From Gammaproteobacteria bacterium (GTDB lineage Bacteria > Pseudomonadota > Gammaproteobacteria > GCA-001735895), in NCBI GenBank assembly GCA_030066085.1, contig JASJCI010000040.1, positions 32,313 to 96,312 of the forward strand: a DNA stretch of 64,000 bases, in the 5' to 3' direction. This document shows positions 8,220-18,111 of this stretch, piece after piece. Positions within the stretch are counted from its first letter, which is position 1; the number at the start of each line of letters is the position of its first letter. A program made the position numbers and the translations under genes. The notes beneath the pieces were generated by a model, which saw nothing but the letters and a program-made list of their open reading frames with translations, searched no databases and had not been told where the DNA came from.

Positions 8220-9109
8220 GCAAACTCTCCCACGACGCGCACCTCGGGCTCCAGCAGTACACCGAAACGTTCCTGCACCCGGTCACGGATGGTTTCGATC
8301 AGCGCCTCGACATCGCTTGCGAGCGTATCGTCGTCGCTGATGATGAAATTGGCGTGCTTGTCCGATACGCGCGCGGTCCGCAGGCGATAACCCTTGAGGC
8401 CGCAGGCTTCGATCATGCGCGCCGCATGGTCGCCGGGTGGATTCTTGAACACCGAGCCGCATGACGGCTCACCGATCGGCTGGCTCTCGTTACGTTTGCG
8501 CAGCAGCTGGCGGATATTGGATTCGTCCTCGGCAGCACGGACTTCGAAACGAAAACGCGCGCCGACGAACCACTCGGCCGACGGCAGACCGACGTGACGA
8601 TAGTTGACGTCGAACTCGCCCGGGCTACGTTCGGTTACGCTGCCGTGGCGATCGATCATGGTCACGCTGACCACGTGGCTCCAGGTTTCGCCGCCAAAAG
8701 CACCGGCGTTCATTGCCAGCGCGCCGCCGACGGTGCCGGGAATGCCGGCAAAAAAGTCGCCGCCGGCGAGATTATGCCGGTCGACGAAGCGCGCCAGCTT
8801 GGCGCAACTCACGCCGCACTCGGCGTACAGCAGACCATCGTCCTGCAGCTCGAGCGTCTTCAGTGCTCCCAGCGGCGCGATTACGTGCCCGCGAAAGCCG
8901 CCGTCACGCACCAGCAGGTTGCTGCCGAGGCCAACCCACAGGAGGGGCGCATCGGCATCGAGCCCGGCAAGGTAGGCCTGCAGGTCATCGAGGTCTGCCG
9001 GTACGAAGTAGTAGTCGGCCGGACCGCCGAGACGCCAGCTGGTGTGGCGCGCGAGGGGCTCGTCACGCATCAGCTTGCCACGAACTGTCAGCTTGCTCGC
9101 CACGTTCAT
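8216..9109 (-). CDS. murB: UDP-N-acetylenolpyruvoylglucosamine reductase
   Basis: A 297-residue FAD enzyme that reduces UDP-GlcNAc-enolpyruvate to UDP-MurNAc with NADPH. An FAD-binding N-terminal domain with [15 protein letters not shown] is visible, then [20 protein letters not shown], and a C-terminal part with the proton-donor region [25 protein letters not shown]. The length and SCGSVFKNP motif mark it as type II MurB rather than the longer E. coli type I. It overlaps murC and ddl by four bases each. Confidence 0.96.
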   Translation of the reverse strand: MNVASKLTVRGKLMRDEPLARHTSWRLGGPADYYFVPADLDDLQAYLAGLDADAPLLWVGLGSNLLVRDGGFRGHVIAPLGALKTLELQDDGLLYAECGVSCAKLARFVDRHNLAGGDFFAGIPGTVGGALAMNAGAFGGETWSHVVSVTMIDRHGSVTERSPGEFDVNYRHVGLPSAEWFVGARFRFEVRAAEDESNIRQLLRKRNESQPIGEPSCGSVFKNPPGDHAARMIEACGLKGYRLRTARVSDKHANFIISDDDTLASDVEALIETIRDRVQERFGVLLEPEVRVVGEFA

Positions 9110-10530
9110 TTACTCCCCCGCGGCCGATGGCGCTCGACGAACCCCGCGGCCCAGGCACCGATACTGCCGGCGCCGAGGGTAACGAAGATATCACCGTCCT
9201 GGACCACGGTTTCGACGATTTCATCGAGGCCGTCGAGCGATTCGACGAATACCGGGTCGACCTTGCCACGACCCCGGATCGAGCGCGCCAGCGCGCGGCC
9301 GTCGGCGTCCTTGATGTGATTTTCCCCGGCCGGGTAAACCTCGAGCAGGATCAGGCGGTCGACATCCGCCAGCACCTGCGAAAAATCCTCGAACAGGTCG
9401 CGCGTGCGGGTGTAGCGATGCGGTTGAAACAGCACCGTCAGCGGACGATCGGGCCAGGCCGCGCGGATGCCGGCCAGGGTTGCGCTGATTTCGCGCGGGT
9501 GGTGTCCGTAATCGTCGATGTGCATGATCGTACCATCGCCGAGCGGCAGGTCATCGGTAATCTGGCAGCGCCGGCCGATACCGGAAAACTCGGCCAGCGC
9601 TTCGCGAATGGCTTCGCGCGCCACGCCAAGCTCCCAGGCGATACCGATTGCGGCGGTAGCGTTGAGCACGTTGTGACGGCCGGTCAGGTTCAGGTCGACC
9701 GCCAGGGTTTCCTGCTCGTCCGGCAGCGCGACGGCAAAGCGCGTGGTCGCACCGCTGGCCTCGATACCGGTAACACGCACGTCGGCATCCTCGGCTTCGC
9801 CGTAGGTCAGCACCGGGCGTGCAACCTCGGGCAGGATCTCGCGCACCACCGGGTCGTCGAGGCACAGCACCGCGAGACCGTAGAACGGCAGGTGATGCAG
9901 GAACTCGACGAAGGTCTGCTTGAGGCGCTCGAAATCACCCTCGTAGGTCGACAGGTGATCCTGGTCGATGTTGGTCACGATCGCCATCATCGGCTGCAGG
10001 TACAGGAACGATGCGTCGCTCTCGTCGGCCTCGGCCACCAGGTAGTCGCTGAGGCCCAGGCGCGCATGCGTGCCGGAACTGATCAGCTTGCCACCGATGA
10101 CATAGGTCGGATCGATATCGCCCTTCGCCAGCAGGCTCGCGACCAGGCTCGTGGTCGTGGTCTTGCCGTGGGTGCCGGCCACCGCGATACCGCGACGAAA
10201 GCGCATCAACTCGGCCAGCATCTCGGCGCGACGCACCACCGGGATGCGCAGTTCGCGCGCATGCTCGATCTCCGGGTTGTCATCGGCAATCGCGGTCGAC
10301 ATCACCACGACGTGCGCAGCGGCGACATTTTCCGCGGCATGACCGATGGTTACCTCGATACCGAGCTGGCGCAGGTGACGCACCATCGCGTTTTCGGCGA
10401 GATCGGAACCGGTGATGTGGTAGTTCAGGTTGTGAAATACCTCGGCGATGCCGCTCATGCCGGCACCACCGATGCCGGTGAAGTGGATGTTGCGAATGCG
10501 GCGCATGAAATGCTTGGAACTGACGGTCAT
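9106..10530 (-). CDS. murC: UDP-N-acetylmuramate--L-alanine ligase
   Basis: A 474-residue Mur ligase that adds L-Ala to UDP-MurNAc using ATP. The N-terminal UDP-binding domain has [17 protein letters not shown], the central ATPase domain has [17 protein letters not shown], and a C-terminal domain follows with DYGHHPREI. The frame is open far upstream inside murG, but the ATG at 10530 begins the conserved N-terminus and overlaps the murG stop by four bases, so it is taken as the start. Confidence 0.97.
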   Translation of the reverse strand: MTVSSKHFMRRIRNIHFTGIGGAGMSGIAEVFHNLNYHITGSDLAENAMVRHLRQLGIEVTIGHAAENVAAAHVVVMSTAIADDNPEIEHARELRIPVVRRAEMLAELMRFRRGIAVAGTHGKTTTTSLVASLLAKGDIDPTYVIGGKLISSGTHARLGLSDYLVAEADESDASFLYLQPMMAIVTNIDQDHLSTYEGDFERLKQTFVEFLHHLPFYGLAVLCLDDPVVREILPEVARPVLTYGEAEDADVRVTGIEASGATTRFAVALPDEQETLAVDLNLTGRHNVLNATAAIGIAWELGVAREAIREALAEFSGIGRRCQITDDLPLGDGTIMHIDDYGHHPREISATLAGIRAAWPDRPLTVLFQPHRYTRTRDLFEDFSQVLADVDRLILLEVYPAGENHIKDADGRALARSIRGRGKVDPVFVESLDGLDEIVETVVQDGDIFVTLGAGSIGAWAAGFVERHRPRGSK

Positions 10531-11621
10531 ACGCGCGCCTCCGCAAGTATGCCGCTGGCCAGGGCTTCGGCCGCATCCGCGTGAAACAAGCGGCGCGCGC
10601 GACCGGCCATCTCGACCAGCGCATCCCGATTCTGCCGGAAAAACTGCAGCTTGAGCGCCAGCTTCTCCGCGCTGAGTTCGGCTTCCGGCAGGATTTCGGC
10701 CGCGCCTTCCGCTTCGAGATAGCGCGCGTTGTGGAACTGGTGATTGTCGACCGCGTACGGGAACGGCACCAGCAGCGAGCCGACACCGGCGGCGGTGAGT
10801 TCGGCAATAGTCAGCGCGCCGGCACGGCAGACGACCAGGTCGGCCCAGGCATAGGCCTGCTGCATGTCGTCGATGAAGGCGGTGATCTCGGCTTCGACAC
10901 CGGCATCGCGGTAGTTTCGGGTGGTGGTATCGAAGTGTTTCTCGCCGCACTGGTGACGCACCAGCGGTCGATTTTCCCGATCGAGGCAGGCGAGCGCCTC
11001 CGGCAGGAAGCGGTTCAGTGCCGCTGCGCCGAGACTGCCGCCGATTACGAGCAGATGCATCGTTTCATCAAGGCGCGCGCCGAGACGTTTCTCGGGATCA
11101 CCCATCGCGGCCAGGCTGGTGCGCACCGGGTTGCCGATACATTCGCTATGCGGCAGGCGTTCGGCGGCTGACGGAAACGCGATATAGCTGCGATCGGCAA
11201 AGCGCCCGAGGATACGGTTGGTCAGGCCGACGATCGAATTCTGCTCATGCAGGATCAGCGGTATATTGAGCAACCAGGCCATCAGGCCACCGGGACCGGA
11301 AGCAAATCCACCCATGCCGAGCACCGCCTTGGGGCGCAGTCGGCGCAGCAGCCGCAGCGCCTGCCAGCAGGCACGCGCGAGTCGAAACGGCGCCAGTAGC
11401 AGCGTCGCGATACTCTTGCCGCGCAGACCCTGGACGCTCAGCCACTCGATCGCGAAGTCAGCCGCGGGAACTACCCGCGCCTCGATGCCGGCACGGGTAC
11501 CGAGCCAGACCACGCGCTCGCCGCGTGCGCGCAGCGTTTCGGCCACCGCCAACGCCGGGAACACGTGCCCACCGGTACCGCCGGCCATGACCAGGATGGG
11601 CTTTTGCAGGTCCGCGTTCAC
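10527..11621 (-). CDS. murG: Murein glycosyltransferase MurG (lipid II synthesis)
   Basis: A 364-residue GT28 enzyme on the inner face of the cytoplasmic membrane. It transfers GlcNAc from UDP-GlcNAc to lipid I. The glycine-rich loops [15 protein letters not shown] (N-terminal) and [11 protein letters not shown], the linker [13 protein letters not shown] and the C-terminal nucleotide-binding [16 protein letters not shown] are all present. It lies between ftsW and murC with four-base overlaps on both sides. Confidence 0.97.
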   Translation of the reverse strand: MNADLQKPILVMAGGTGGHVFPALAVAETLRARGERVVWLGTRAGIEARVVPAADFAIEWLSVQGLRGKSIATLLLAPFRLARACWQALRLLRRLRPKAVLGMGGFASGPGGLMAWLLNIPLILHEQNSIVGLTNRILGRFADRSYIAFPSAAERLPHSECIGNPVRTSLAAMGDPEKRLGARLDETMHLLVIGGSLGAAALNRFLPEALACLDRENRPLVRHQCGEKHFDTTTRNYRDAGVEAEITAFIDDMQQAYAWADLVVCRAGALTIAELTAAGVGSLLVPFPYAVDNHQFHNARYLEAEGAAEILPEAELSAEKLALKLQFFRQNRDALVEMAGRARRLFHADAAEALASGILAEARV

Positions 11622-12817
11622 TGCCTGCCCTGCTTGCGCCGGCGCGGCGCGGTGGTTTCCTCGCCGACCTGGTACTCGTAGTACACCCTGAGCACGAGGC
11701 CGACAGCGAACGACATCGACAGGATGCTGTTGCCGCCGTAGCTGATAAACGGCAGGGTCAGTCCCTTGGTCGGTAACGCCCCCATGTTGACGCCGATATT
11801 GATTATCGCCTGCAGCGTGATCAGCAGGCCGACACCGTAGGCAAGATAGGCGCCGAAGGCCTGGTTGCGCTGGAAAGCAAGGCGCGCAATGCTGAAGCAG
11901 CGAATCGCGAACAGGCCGAACAAGGCGATCAGCGCGACCTGGCCGGCAAAGCCGAGTTCCTCGGCGAAGATTGCAAACATGAAATCGGTGTGCGCCTCTG
12001 GCAGGTAGAACAGCTTCTGGATGCTGCCGCCGAGGCCGTTGCCGAACCAGCCGCCGCTACCAATCGCGATCAGCGACTGGGTTAGCTGGAAGCCGCTGTT
12101 GAACGGGTCGGCCCACGGGTCGAGAAACGACGTGATGCGCGCGAGTCGATAAGGTGACGATACCGCGAGTACACCCATGATGCACAGCGTACCCGCGACG
12201 AACAGGACGAACTGGCCAAAGCGCACGCCGCCGAGGAACATCAGCCCCAGACCGGTCATCAGCAGCACCGCCGCGGCGCCGAAGTCGGGTTCCATTACCA
12301 GCAGGCCGCCCGCGACCGCGAGGATCAGCATCGGCTTGATGAAACCCATCGGGTTGGATTTGACCTCGTCTACCCGGCGAATCAGGTAGCCGCTGAGATA
12401 AATGATCAGGAACAGCTTGGCTACCTCCGACACCTGGAAGGTGAACAGGCCGAAGTTGATCCAGCGCGTGCTGCCGTTGACCGTGTGACCGACACCCGGC
12501 ACCAGCACCAGCACCAGCAGCACGATCGAGCCGAGCATCAGCAGCATACCGTTGCGCTGCCAGAACACCAGCGGGATGCGACACGCGAACCACAGCAGCG
12601 CGAGCGCCAGCAGGATGCGCAGGAACTGGCGCTTGGCGTAATAAAACGGATCCCCGGTCAGCTCGTCGGCCAGGCCGATGGATGCCGACGCCACCATGAT
12701 CAGGCCGAGACTGATCAGCACGCCATACAGCAGCAGGATCAGGCGATCGTATTCCGGCGCCAGCTCGAGTGCCGGCTTTTCCATGCCCGGGTTGTGGCGG
12801 ATCGCCTGGCTAGTCAT
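11618..12817 (-). CDS. ftsW: Septal peptidoglycan glycosyltransferase FtsW (SEDS)
   Basis: A 399-residue polytopic membrane protein with about ten membrane helices. It polymerises lipid II at the septum with FtsI. SEDS marks include GSTRWINFGLFTFQVSEVAKL, MEPDFGAAAVLL, and near the end LPTKGLTLPFISYGGNSILS. The start at 12817 lies just inside the end of murD (overlap of eight bases). An alternative ATG at 12784 would remove 11 residues. A basic C-terminus ([12 protein letters not shown]) follows the last helix. Confidence 0.96.
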   Translation of the reverse strand: MTSQAIRHNPGMEKPALELAPEYDRLILLLYGVLISLGLIMVASASIGLADELTGDPFYYAKRQFLRILLALALLWFACRIPLVFWQRNGMLLMLGSIVLLVLVLVPGVGHTVNGSTRWINFGLFTFQVSEVAKLFLIIYLSGYLIRRVDEVKSNPMGFIKPMLILAVAGGLLVMEPDFGAAAVLLMTGLGLMFLGGVRFGQFVLFVAGTLCIMGVLAVSSPYRLARITSFLDPWADPFNSGFQLTQSLIAIGSGGWFGNGLGGSIQKLFYLPEAHTDFMFAIFAEELGFAGQVALIALFGLFAIRCFSIARLAFQRNQAFGAYLAYGVGLLITLQAIINIGVNMGALPTKGLTLPFISYGGNSILSMSFAVGLVLRVYYEYQVGEETTAPRRRKQGRQ

Positions 12818-14153
12818 GGACGAACTCCAGTACGCGGGCCATGAAATCGTCGCCGCGTGCCTCGAACTTCGGGTACATATCGAAACTGGCGCAGGCCGGC
12901 GCCAGCAGCACGCAGTCGCCCGGGCGCGCCAGTTCATGCGCACGCGCGACCGCGGCTGCCATGTCGGCTACCCGCTCGATGTCGCTCGCACCCTGCCACG
13001 CCTGTTGCAGGATCTGCGCGTCCTCGCCCAGCAGCAGCGCACAGCGCACCTTGCGCTTCAGCGCATCGCGCATGGCGGCCATGTCGGCACCCTTGGACTG
13101 GCCACCGGCAATGAGTATCAGCGGACGCTCGCTGCCTTCGATCGACGCCAGTGCGGCGCCGACATTGGTAGCCTTGGAATCGTTGATGTACTCGACGCCG
13201 TCGATCTCGGCCACGTACTGGCTGCGATGCGCGATCCCGTCGAATGCGCGCAGTGCGGCGACGATGGGTTCGCGCGCGATACCGGCACTGCTCGCGATCG
13301 CCATTGCCGCGAGGCAGTTAGCCCAGTTGTGCCGCCCGCGCAGCCTCAGCTCGCGGGTATCGAGCCAGGCTTCGCCGGCGCGCGCAAGCCAGGTGCCCTG
13401 GTCCTCGAGCAGGTGGAATTCGGCGCCGGCGGCGGGATCGAGGCTAAAGCGCACGTCGAGCACGTCGCAGCGCGTGGCCGCATCGTCGGCATTGCTCACG
13501 CGAATTTCGGCGTGCGGGTAGATGCGGTGCTTGGCGGCGACGTAGTCGTCGTAAGACGGGTAACGATCGAGGTGATCCTCGCTCAGGTTCAGGATCGCGG
13601 CTACCTGCGGTTGCAGCGAATCGGTGGTTTCAAGCTGGTAACTCGACAGTTCGAGCACGTAGCTGTCGGCCTCGTCGTCGAGCAGGTCGAGCGCCGGCGT
13701 ACCGAGATTGCCGCCGACCGCTACCGCCCTGCCCGCGCGCGCGAACATGTCGCCGACCAGCGAGGTCACGGTACTCTTGCCGTTGGAACCGGTGATCGCG
13801 ACCACCGGCGCCTGCGCCAGTTGCGCGAACAGCTCGATGTCGCCGACCACGGCCTTACCGCGCGCGATCGCATCCTGTATGACCGGGTCGCGCACCGGCA
13901 AGCCGGGGCTGATGACCAGCACTTCGGCCCAGCTGATCCAGTCCGCCGGCAGCGGTCCGGCGTGAAACTCGAATTCGCCGCAGTCCGCGCGCAGCTGACC
14001 GAGCCCTGGCGGCACGTCGCGCGTGTCCTGCACGCGGCAGCGATAACCGCCGCCGAGTAGAAAGCGCGCGACCGAGGCACCGGTGGTGCCGAGACCCACC
14101 ACGAGATAGTTCAGGTCGGCAAGTCTTTTGGTCTGTGCCTTCACCGCCAGCAT
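12810..14153 (-). CDS. murD: UDP-N-acetylmuramoylalanine--D-glutamate ligase
   Basis: A 447-residue Mur ligase adding D-Glu to UDP-MurNAc-L-Ala. The N-terminal domain starts LADLNYLVVGLGTTGASVARFLL, the ATP-binding loop is VVAITGSNGKSTVTSLVGDMF, and YINDSKATNVGAALASIEG is the typical C-terminal-domain motif. The ATG at 14153 overlaps the mraY stop by one base (TAATG). A longer frame to 14240 lies inside mraY and is not used. Confidence 0.97.
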   Translation of the reverse strand: MLAVKAQTKRLADLNYLVVGLGTTGASVARFLLGGGYRCRVQDTRDVPPGLGQLRADCGEFEFHAGPLPADWISWAEVLVISPGLPVRDPVIQDAIARGKAVVGDIELFAQLAQAPVVAITGSNGKSTVTSLVGDMFARAGRAVAVGGNLGTPALDLLDDEADSYVLELSSYQLETTDSLQPQVAAILNLSEDHLDRYPSYDDYVAAKHRIYPHAEIRVSNADDAATRCDVLDVRFSLDPAAGAEFHLLEDQGTWLARAGEAWLDTRELRLRGRHNWANCLAAMAIASSAGIAREPIVAALRAFDGIAHRSQYVAEIDGVEYINDSKATNVGAALASIEGSERPLILIAGGQSKGADMAAMRDALKRKVRCALLLGEDAQILQQAWQGASDIERVADMAAAVARAHELARPGDCVLLAPACASFDMYPKFEARGDDFMARVLEFVHD

Positions 14154-15235
14154 TACCGAATCTTCAGGCTCGCGAGGCCGATGAGCACGAGCACGACGGT
14201 GATGATCCAGAAACGCACGATAATGCGCGGTTCCGGCCATCCCTTGAGCTCGTAGTGATGATGCAGCGGCGCCATGCGGAAGATCCGCCGACCGGTCAGC
14301 TTGAACGACGCGACCTGCAGCATGACCGACACGGTCTCGACGACGAAGATGCCGCCCATGATGAACAGCACCAGCTCCTGGCGCACGATCACCGCCAGCA
14401 CGCCGAGCGCGGCGCCGAGCGACAATGCGCCCACGTCACCCATGAACACCTGCGCCGGGTAAGTGTTGAACCACAGGAAACCGAGCCCTGCGCCGACCAG
14501 TGCACCGCAGAAAACGACCATTTCACCCACGCCCGGAACGTAGGGGATACCGAGGTAATTGGAGAAGTTGAAGTTACCGGTCAGGTAGGCGAATACGCCG
14601 AGCGCACCGCCGACCAGCACGGTCGGCAGGATTGCGAGCCCGTCGAGACCGTCGGTCAGGTTGACCGCGTTGCTGCTGCCGACAATGACGAAATAAGTCA
14701 GGATCACGTAAAACCAGCCGAGATCGATCAGGATACCCTTGATGAACGGCACGATCAGCTGGGTTTCGATCGGGAATTGCGCGGTGTGATACAGCGCCAG
14801 CGCGGCGCTGAAACCGATGATCGATTGCCAGATGTACTTGGCGCGCGCGGACAGTCCCTTGGAGTTGCCGTAGACGATTTTCTTGAAATCGTCGATCCAG
14901 CCGATGGCGCCGAAGCCGATGGTAACGAACAGTACGATCCAGACGAAACGCGACGACAGGTCGCTCCACAGAATGGTACTGGTGACGATCGCGACCAGGA
15001 TCAACGCACCGCCCATGGTCGGCGTGCCGGCCTTGGAGAAATGGCTCTCGGGGCCGTCGTCGCGCACGCTCTGGCCGATCTTGTAGCTCGTCAGGTAGCT
15101 AATCATGACCGGTCCGACGATCAGCGAAATCGCGAGCGCGGTCAGCACCCCGAGGATGGTGCGCAGCGTCAGGTACTGAAAGACGTTGAAACCGCCGTAG
15201 AACTGGGTCAGGTATTCCGAAAGGCTATACAGCAT
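14153..15235 (-). CDS. mraY: Phospho-MurNAc-pentapeptide transferase (lipid I synthesis)
   Basis: A 360-residue integral membrane enzyme, the same length as the E. coli protein, with about ten helices. It joins phospho-MurNAc-pentapeptide to undecaprenyl phosphate. Active-site regions visible are [17 protein letters not shown], the aspartates in [10 protein letters not shown] and [12 protein letters not shown], and the HHHYELKGW loop near the C-terminus. The ATG at 15235 overlaps the end of murF by 11 bases. Confidence 0.97.
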   Translation of the reverse strand: MLYSLSEYLTQFYGGFNVFQYLTLRTILGVLTALAISLIVGPVMISYLTSYKIGQSVRDDGPESHFSKAGTPTMGGALILVAIVTSTILWSDLSSRFVWIVLFVTIGFGAIGWIDDFKKIVYGNSKGLSARAKYIWQSIIGFSAALALYHTAQFPIETQLIVPFIKGILIDLGWFYVILTYFVIVGSSNAVNLTDGLDGLAILPTVLVGGALGVFAYLTGNFNFSNYLGIPYVPGVGEMVVFCGALVGAGLGFLWFNTYPAQVFMGDVGALSLGAALGVLAVIVRQELVLFIMGGIFVVETVSVMLQVASFKLTGRRIFRMAPLHHHYELKGWPEPRIIVRFWIITVVLVLIGLASLKIR

Positions 15236-16595
15236 CGCGTCCCGCCTCCCCCGATTTCGCCAGCAGACGTTCGACCAGGCGTTCCATCGCCGCCGCGCGC
15301 GAACCCTTGACCAGGATGTTGACGTCGGCATGCAGGTCGTTCTCGATCGCCTCGGCCATGGTATCGATGTCGTCGCAGCAAAATCCCGTGTCGCCGAAAG
15401 CCCTGGCGGCGAGACAGCTGAGCGGGCCGTGCCCGTAGAGACGCACGACGCCAAGCTCGCGCGCGTCCGCGCCAGCCTTGCGATGCAGGCTTTCGGCCTC
15501 GTCGCCGAGTTCACCCATGTCACCGAGCGCAAGCCAGGCCTCGCCGGGCAAATCGGTGACCGCGCGCAGACCCGCAACCAGTGAATTCGGGTTGGCGTTA
15601 TAGGTATCGTCGAGCAGGCGGCTGCCGTTCGGTCCGACCCGGATCTGCAGTCGACCGCGCACACCGGCGAAACCGTCCAGCGCGGCGACCGCGGTGTGCA
15701 GGTCCAGCCCGGCGAGCAGCGCCAGCGAAACCGCGGCGAGGCCGTTGCGCACGTTGTGTTCGCCGAGCAATTCGAGGCGGCAGCTCGCGCGCTCGCCGCG
15801 GTAACGGAACTCGATCTCGAGGCCGCCGGCGGCCGCATTCCAGCTGGCGCCGACGTCGGCCTCGGCATCGAGCGCGCAGGTCAGCCGGGTGGTGGCGGCA
15901 CAGGCCGCCTGCCACTGGTCACTCGCAATATCATCGAGGTTGAACGCGGCGGCCTGGCGCGGCGTGCAGTAGTCGTAGAGCTCGCCCTTGGCATCGCGCA
16001 CGCCCTGCAGGCTGCCGAAGCCCTCGAGGTGAGCATCGGCAGCATTGTTCACGAGCACGATATCGGGTTCGGCGATGGCGGCGAGCAGCGCGATTTCACC
16101 GGCGTGGTTGGCGCCCATCTCGATAATCGCGTAGCGATGCTCCGGCGCCAGCTCATACAGCGTCAGCGGTACGCCGATCGCATTGTTGTAGTTGCCGCGG
16201 GTCGCCAGGGTCGAGGCCTGGCTGGCGAGGATCCGTTCCAGCATTTCCTTGACCGTGGTCTTGCCATTACTGCCGGTCAGCCCGATTACGCGCGCATTAC
16301 AGGCGTGCCGCCAGTGGTTGGCGAGCCGACCCATCGCGACCAGGGTATCTTCGACCCGGATCTGCGGCAGGTCGACCGCTTGCGGGGCATCGACCAGCGC
16401 CGCCACGGCACCGTTTGCGGCCGCCGCGGCAACGAAGGCATGACCGTCGAAGTTGTCGCCGCGAAGCGCAACGAACAGGCGCCCCGCACAGTCCTTGCGG
16501 CTGTCGCTGGCGACGCCGCGGAACGCCGTCGCCGCGTCGGCGGGAGGCTCGGCCCCGAGTACTTCTGCGAGCGCGGCGAGCGACATCTCAATCAT
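15225..16595 (-). CDS. murF: UDP-MurNAc-tripeptide--D-Ala-D-Ala ligase
   Basis: A 456-residue Mur ligase that completes the pentapeptide precursor with D-Ala-D-Ala made by Ddl. Seen are [22 protein letters not shown] in the N-terminal domain, the P-loop [16 protein letters not shown] and [15 protein letters not shown] in the C-terminal domain. The ATG at 16595 overlaps the murE stop by eight bases. The upstream in-frame codon at 16619 lies in murE and is less likely. Confidence 0.96.
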   Translation of the reverse strand: MIEMSLAALAEVLGAEPPADAATAFRGVASDSRKDCAGRLFVALRGDNFDGHAFVAAAAANGAVAALVDAPQAVDLPQIRVEDTLVAMGRLANHWRHACNARVIGLTGSNGKTTVKEMLERILASQASTLATRGNYNNAIGVPLTLYELAPEHRYAIIEMGANHAGEIALLAAIAEPDIVLVNNAADAHLEGFGSLQGVRDAKGELYDYCTPRQAAAFNLDDIASDQWQAACAATTRLTCALDAEADVGASWNAAAGGLEIEFRYRGERASCRLELLGEHNVRNGLAAVSLALLAGLDLHTAVAALDGFAGVRGRLQIRVGPNGSRLLDDTYNANPNSLVAGLRAVTDLPGEAWLALGDMGELGDEAESLHRKAGADARELGVVRLYGHGPLSCLAARAFGDTGFCCDDIDTMAEAIENDLHADVNILVKGSRAAAMERLVERLLAKSGEAGRDAV

Positions 16596-18111
16596 GGCGC
16601 ACCTGCAGGACCTGGCCAACCACGTGGCGGTCGCAGAACGGCCGCCGCTCGTTGCCGATTATCTGCTCCTGTTCATGACCCTTGCCGGCAATCACCACCA
16701 GGTCACCCGGCGCGGCCTCGGCCAGCGCGTACTCGATCGCGGCCTGGCGATTGTGCACCACGCTGGCCTGCTCGGGCCGCTGCATGCCAGCGAGAACATC
16801 GGCGACAATTTTCTCCGCTGCCTCGGTACGCGGATTATCGTCGGTTACGATCACGCGATCGGCCAGCTCCTCGACCGCCCGGCCCATGCCCGGCCGCTTA
16901 CCCGGATCACGGTCGCCACCGCAGCCAAATACGCACCACAGCCGGCCGCGGGTATGCTGGCGGCTGGCGACGAGACAGGCGCGCAGCGCCTGTTCGGTAT
17001 GCGCAAAATCGACTACCGCGGATGCCCTGTCGCGGCCGCCGTTGAACATTTCCATGCGCCCGGGAATCGGCTTGAGATCCTTGATCGCGAGATCGAGCTG
17101 ATTGTAATCCAGTCCCAGCGCAACCAGCGAGGCGATGCAGGCAAGCGTATTCGCGACATTGAAATCGCCGATCAGCGCGGTCACCGCGGTTACTTCGCCG
17201 AGCGGTGTCAGGGCGCGGATGTTCTGACCTGCGTCGGTCAGGGTGCGCGCCAGCAGGCGCACTTCCACCGGGCTGCCGTCATCGGCAACCATGGAGTAGC
17301 GCAGCAGCGAATCGTCGTTCACCTCGCGACACAGGCGCTGGCCAAAGTCGTCATCGGCATTGACGATGCGACCGTTGAGTTCGAAATCGTGAAACAGGCG
17401 CGCCTTGGCGTCGGCGTAGGCCTGCTCGCTGCCGTGGTAATCGAGATGATCGCGACCGAGATTGGTCAGCACCGCAAAGTCGAAGTCGCAGCCGTTGACC
17501 CGATACTGCTCGAGCGCGTGCGACGATACTTCCATCACCACGGTATCGCAGCGCTGCTGCTGAAACTCGAACAGGCGCGACTGCAGGCTGACCGCGTCGG
17601 GCGTGGTCAGCGCATCCGGCGTCAACTGGTTGCCGATGCCATGACCGAGCGTGCCGATGCTGGCACAGCGGCGGCCGATTCGCGTCAGCGCCTGCGTCAG
17701 CAGGTGGGTAACGCTGGTCTTGCCGTCGGTCCCGGTGACGCCAACCACGGTCATCGCCTTGCCCGGGTCGCCGAAGAACCGGCTGACGATGAACCCGTTG
17801 GCGCGCTCGAGCTGCTCGACGCCGACCCAGACTGCCTTGATCTGCTTGCGTAGCAGTGGCACGCGCTGGCAGGCGTAGTCGTCGGAAGCGTCGTAGATCA
17901 CCGCAACCGCGCCGGCCTTGACCGCGTCGATCGCGTAGTCGATACCGTTGCTGCGAATGCCGGGCAGCGCGACGAAGGCGATACCCGGACCGACCTGCGC
18001 GCTGTTGCTGACGATGCCGCGCACGTCGACGCGCGGCACCGGCTCCGCGGTGGTGAAACCGGCCAGCAGATCAACCAGCGAGATTCCGGGCATGGTTTCG
18101 ATCGCCATCAT
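16588..18111 (-). CDS. murE: UDP-MurNAc-L-Ala-D-Glu--meso-diaminopimelate ligase
   Basis: A 507-residue Mur ligase. The P-loop is GVTGTDGKTSVTHLL. The DNPR motif in VTDDNPRTEAAEKI is the known determinant for meso-diaminopimelate, so the murein is of the usual Gram-negative type. The ATG at 18111 begins the conserved N-terminus and overlaps the ftsI stop by four bases; the frame stays open to 18645 inside ftsI, which should be ignored. Confidence 0.97.
   Translation of the reverse strand: MMAIETMPGISLVDLLAGFTTAEPVPRVDVRGIVSNSAQVGPGIAFVALPGIRSNGIDYAIDAVKAGAVAVIYDASDDYACQRVPLLRKQIKAVWVGVEQLERANGFIVSRFFGDPGKAMTVVGVTGTDGKTSVTHLLTQALTRIGRRCASIGTLGHGIGNQLTPDALTTPDAVSLQSRLFEFQQQRCDTVVMEVSSHALEQYRVNGCDFDFAVLTNLGRDHLDYHGSEQAYADAKARLFHDFELNGRIVNADDDFGQRLCREVNDDSLLRYSMVADDGSPVEVRLLARTLTDAGQNIRALTPLGEVTAVTALIGDFNVANTLACIASLVALGLDYNQLDLAIKDLKPIPGRMEMFNGGRDRASAVVDFAHTEQALRACLVASRQHTRGRLWCVFGCGGDRDPGKRPGMGRAVEELADRVIVTDDNPRTEAAEKIVADVLAGMQRPEQASVVHNRQAAIEYALAEAAPGDLVVIAGKGHEQEQIIGNERRPFCDRHVVGQVLQVRHD

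Noticed and set aside
9106..10950. Longer murC frame beginning inside murG
   Set aside because: The extra N-terminus is an Arg-rich out-of-frame reading of murG; the ATG at 10530 matches the MurC family and overlaps the murG stop by four bases.
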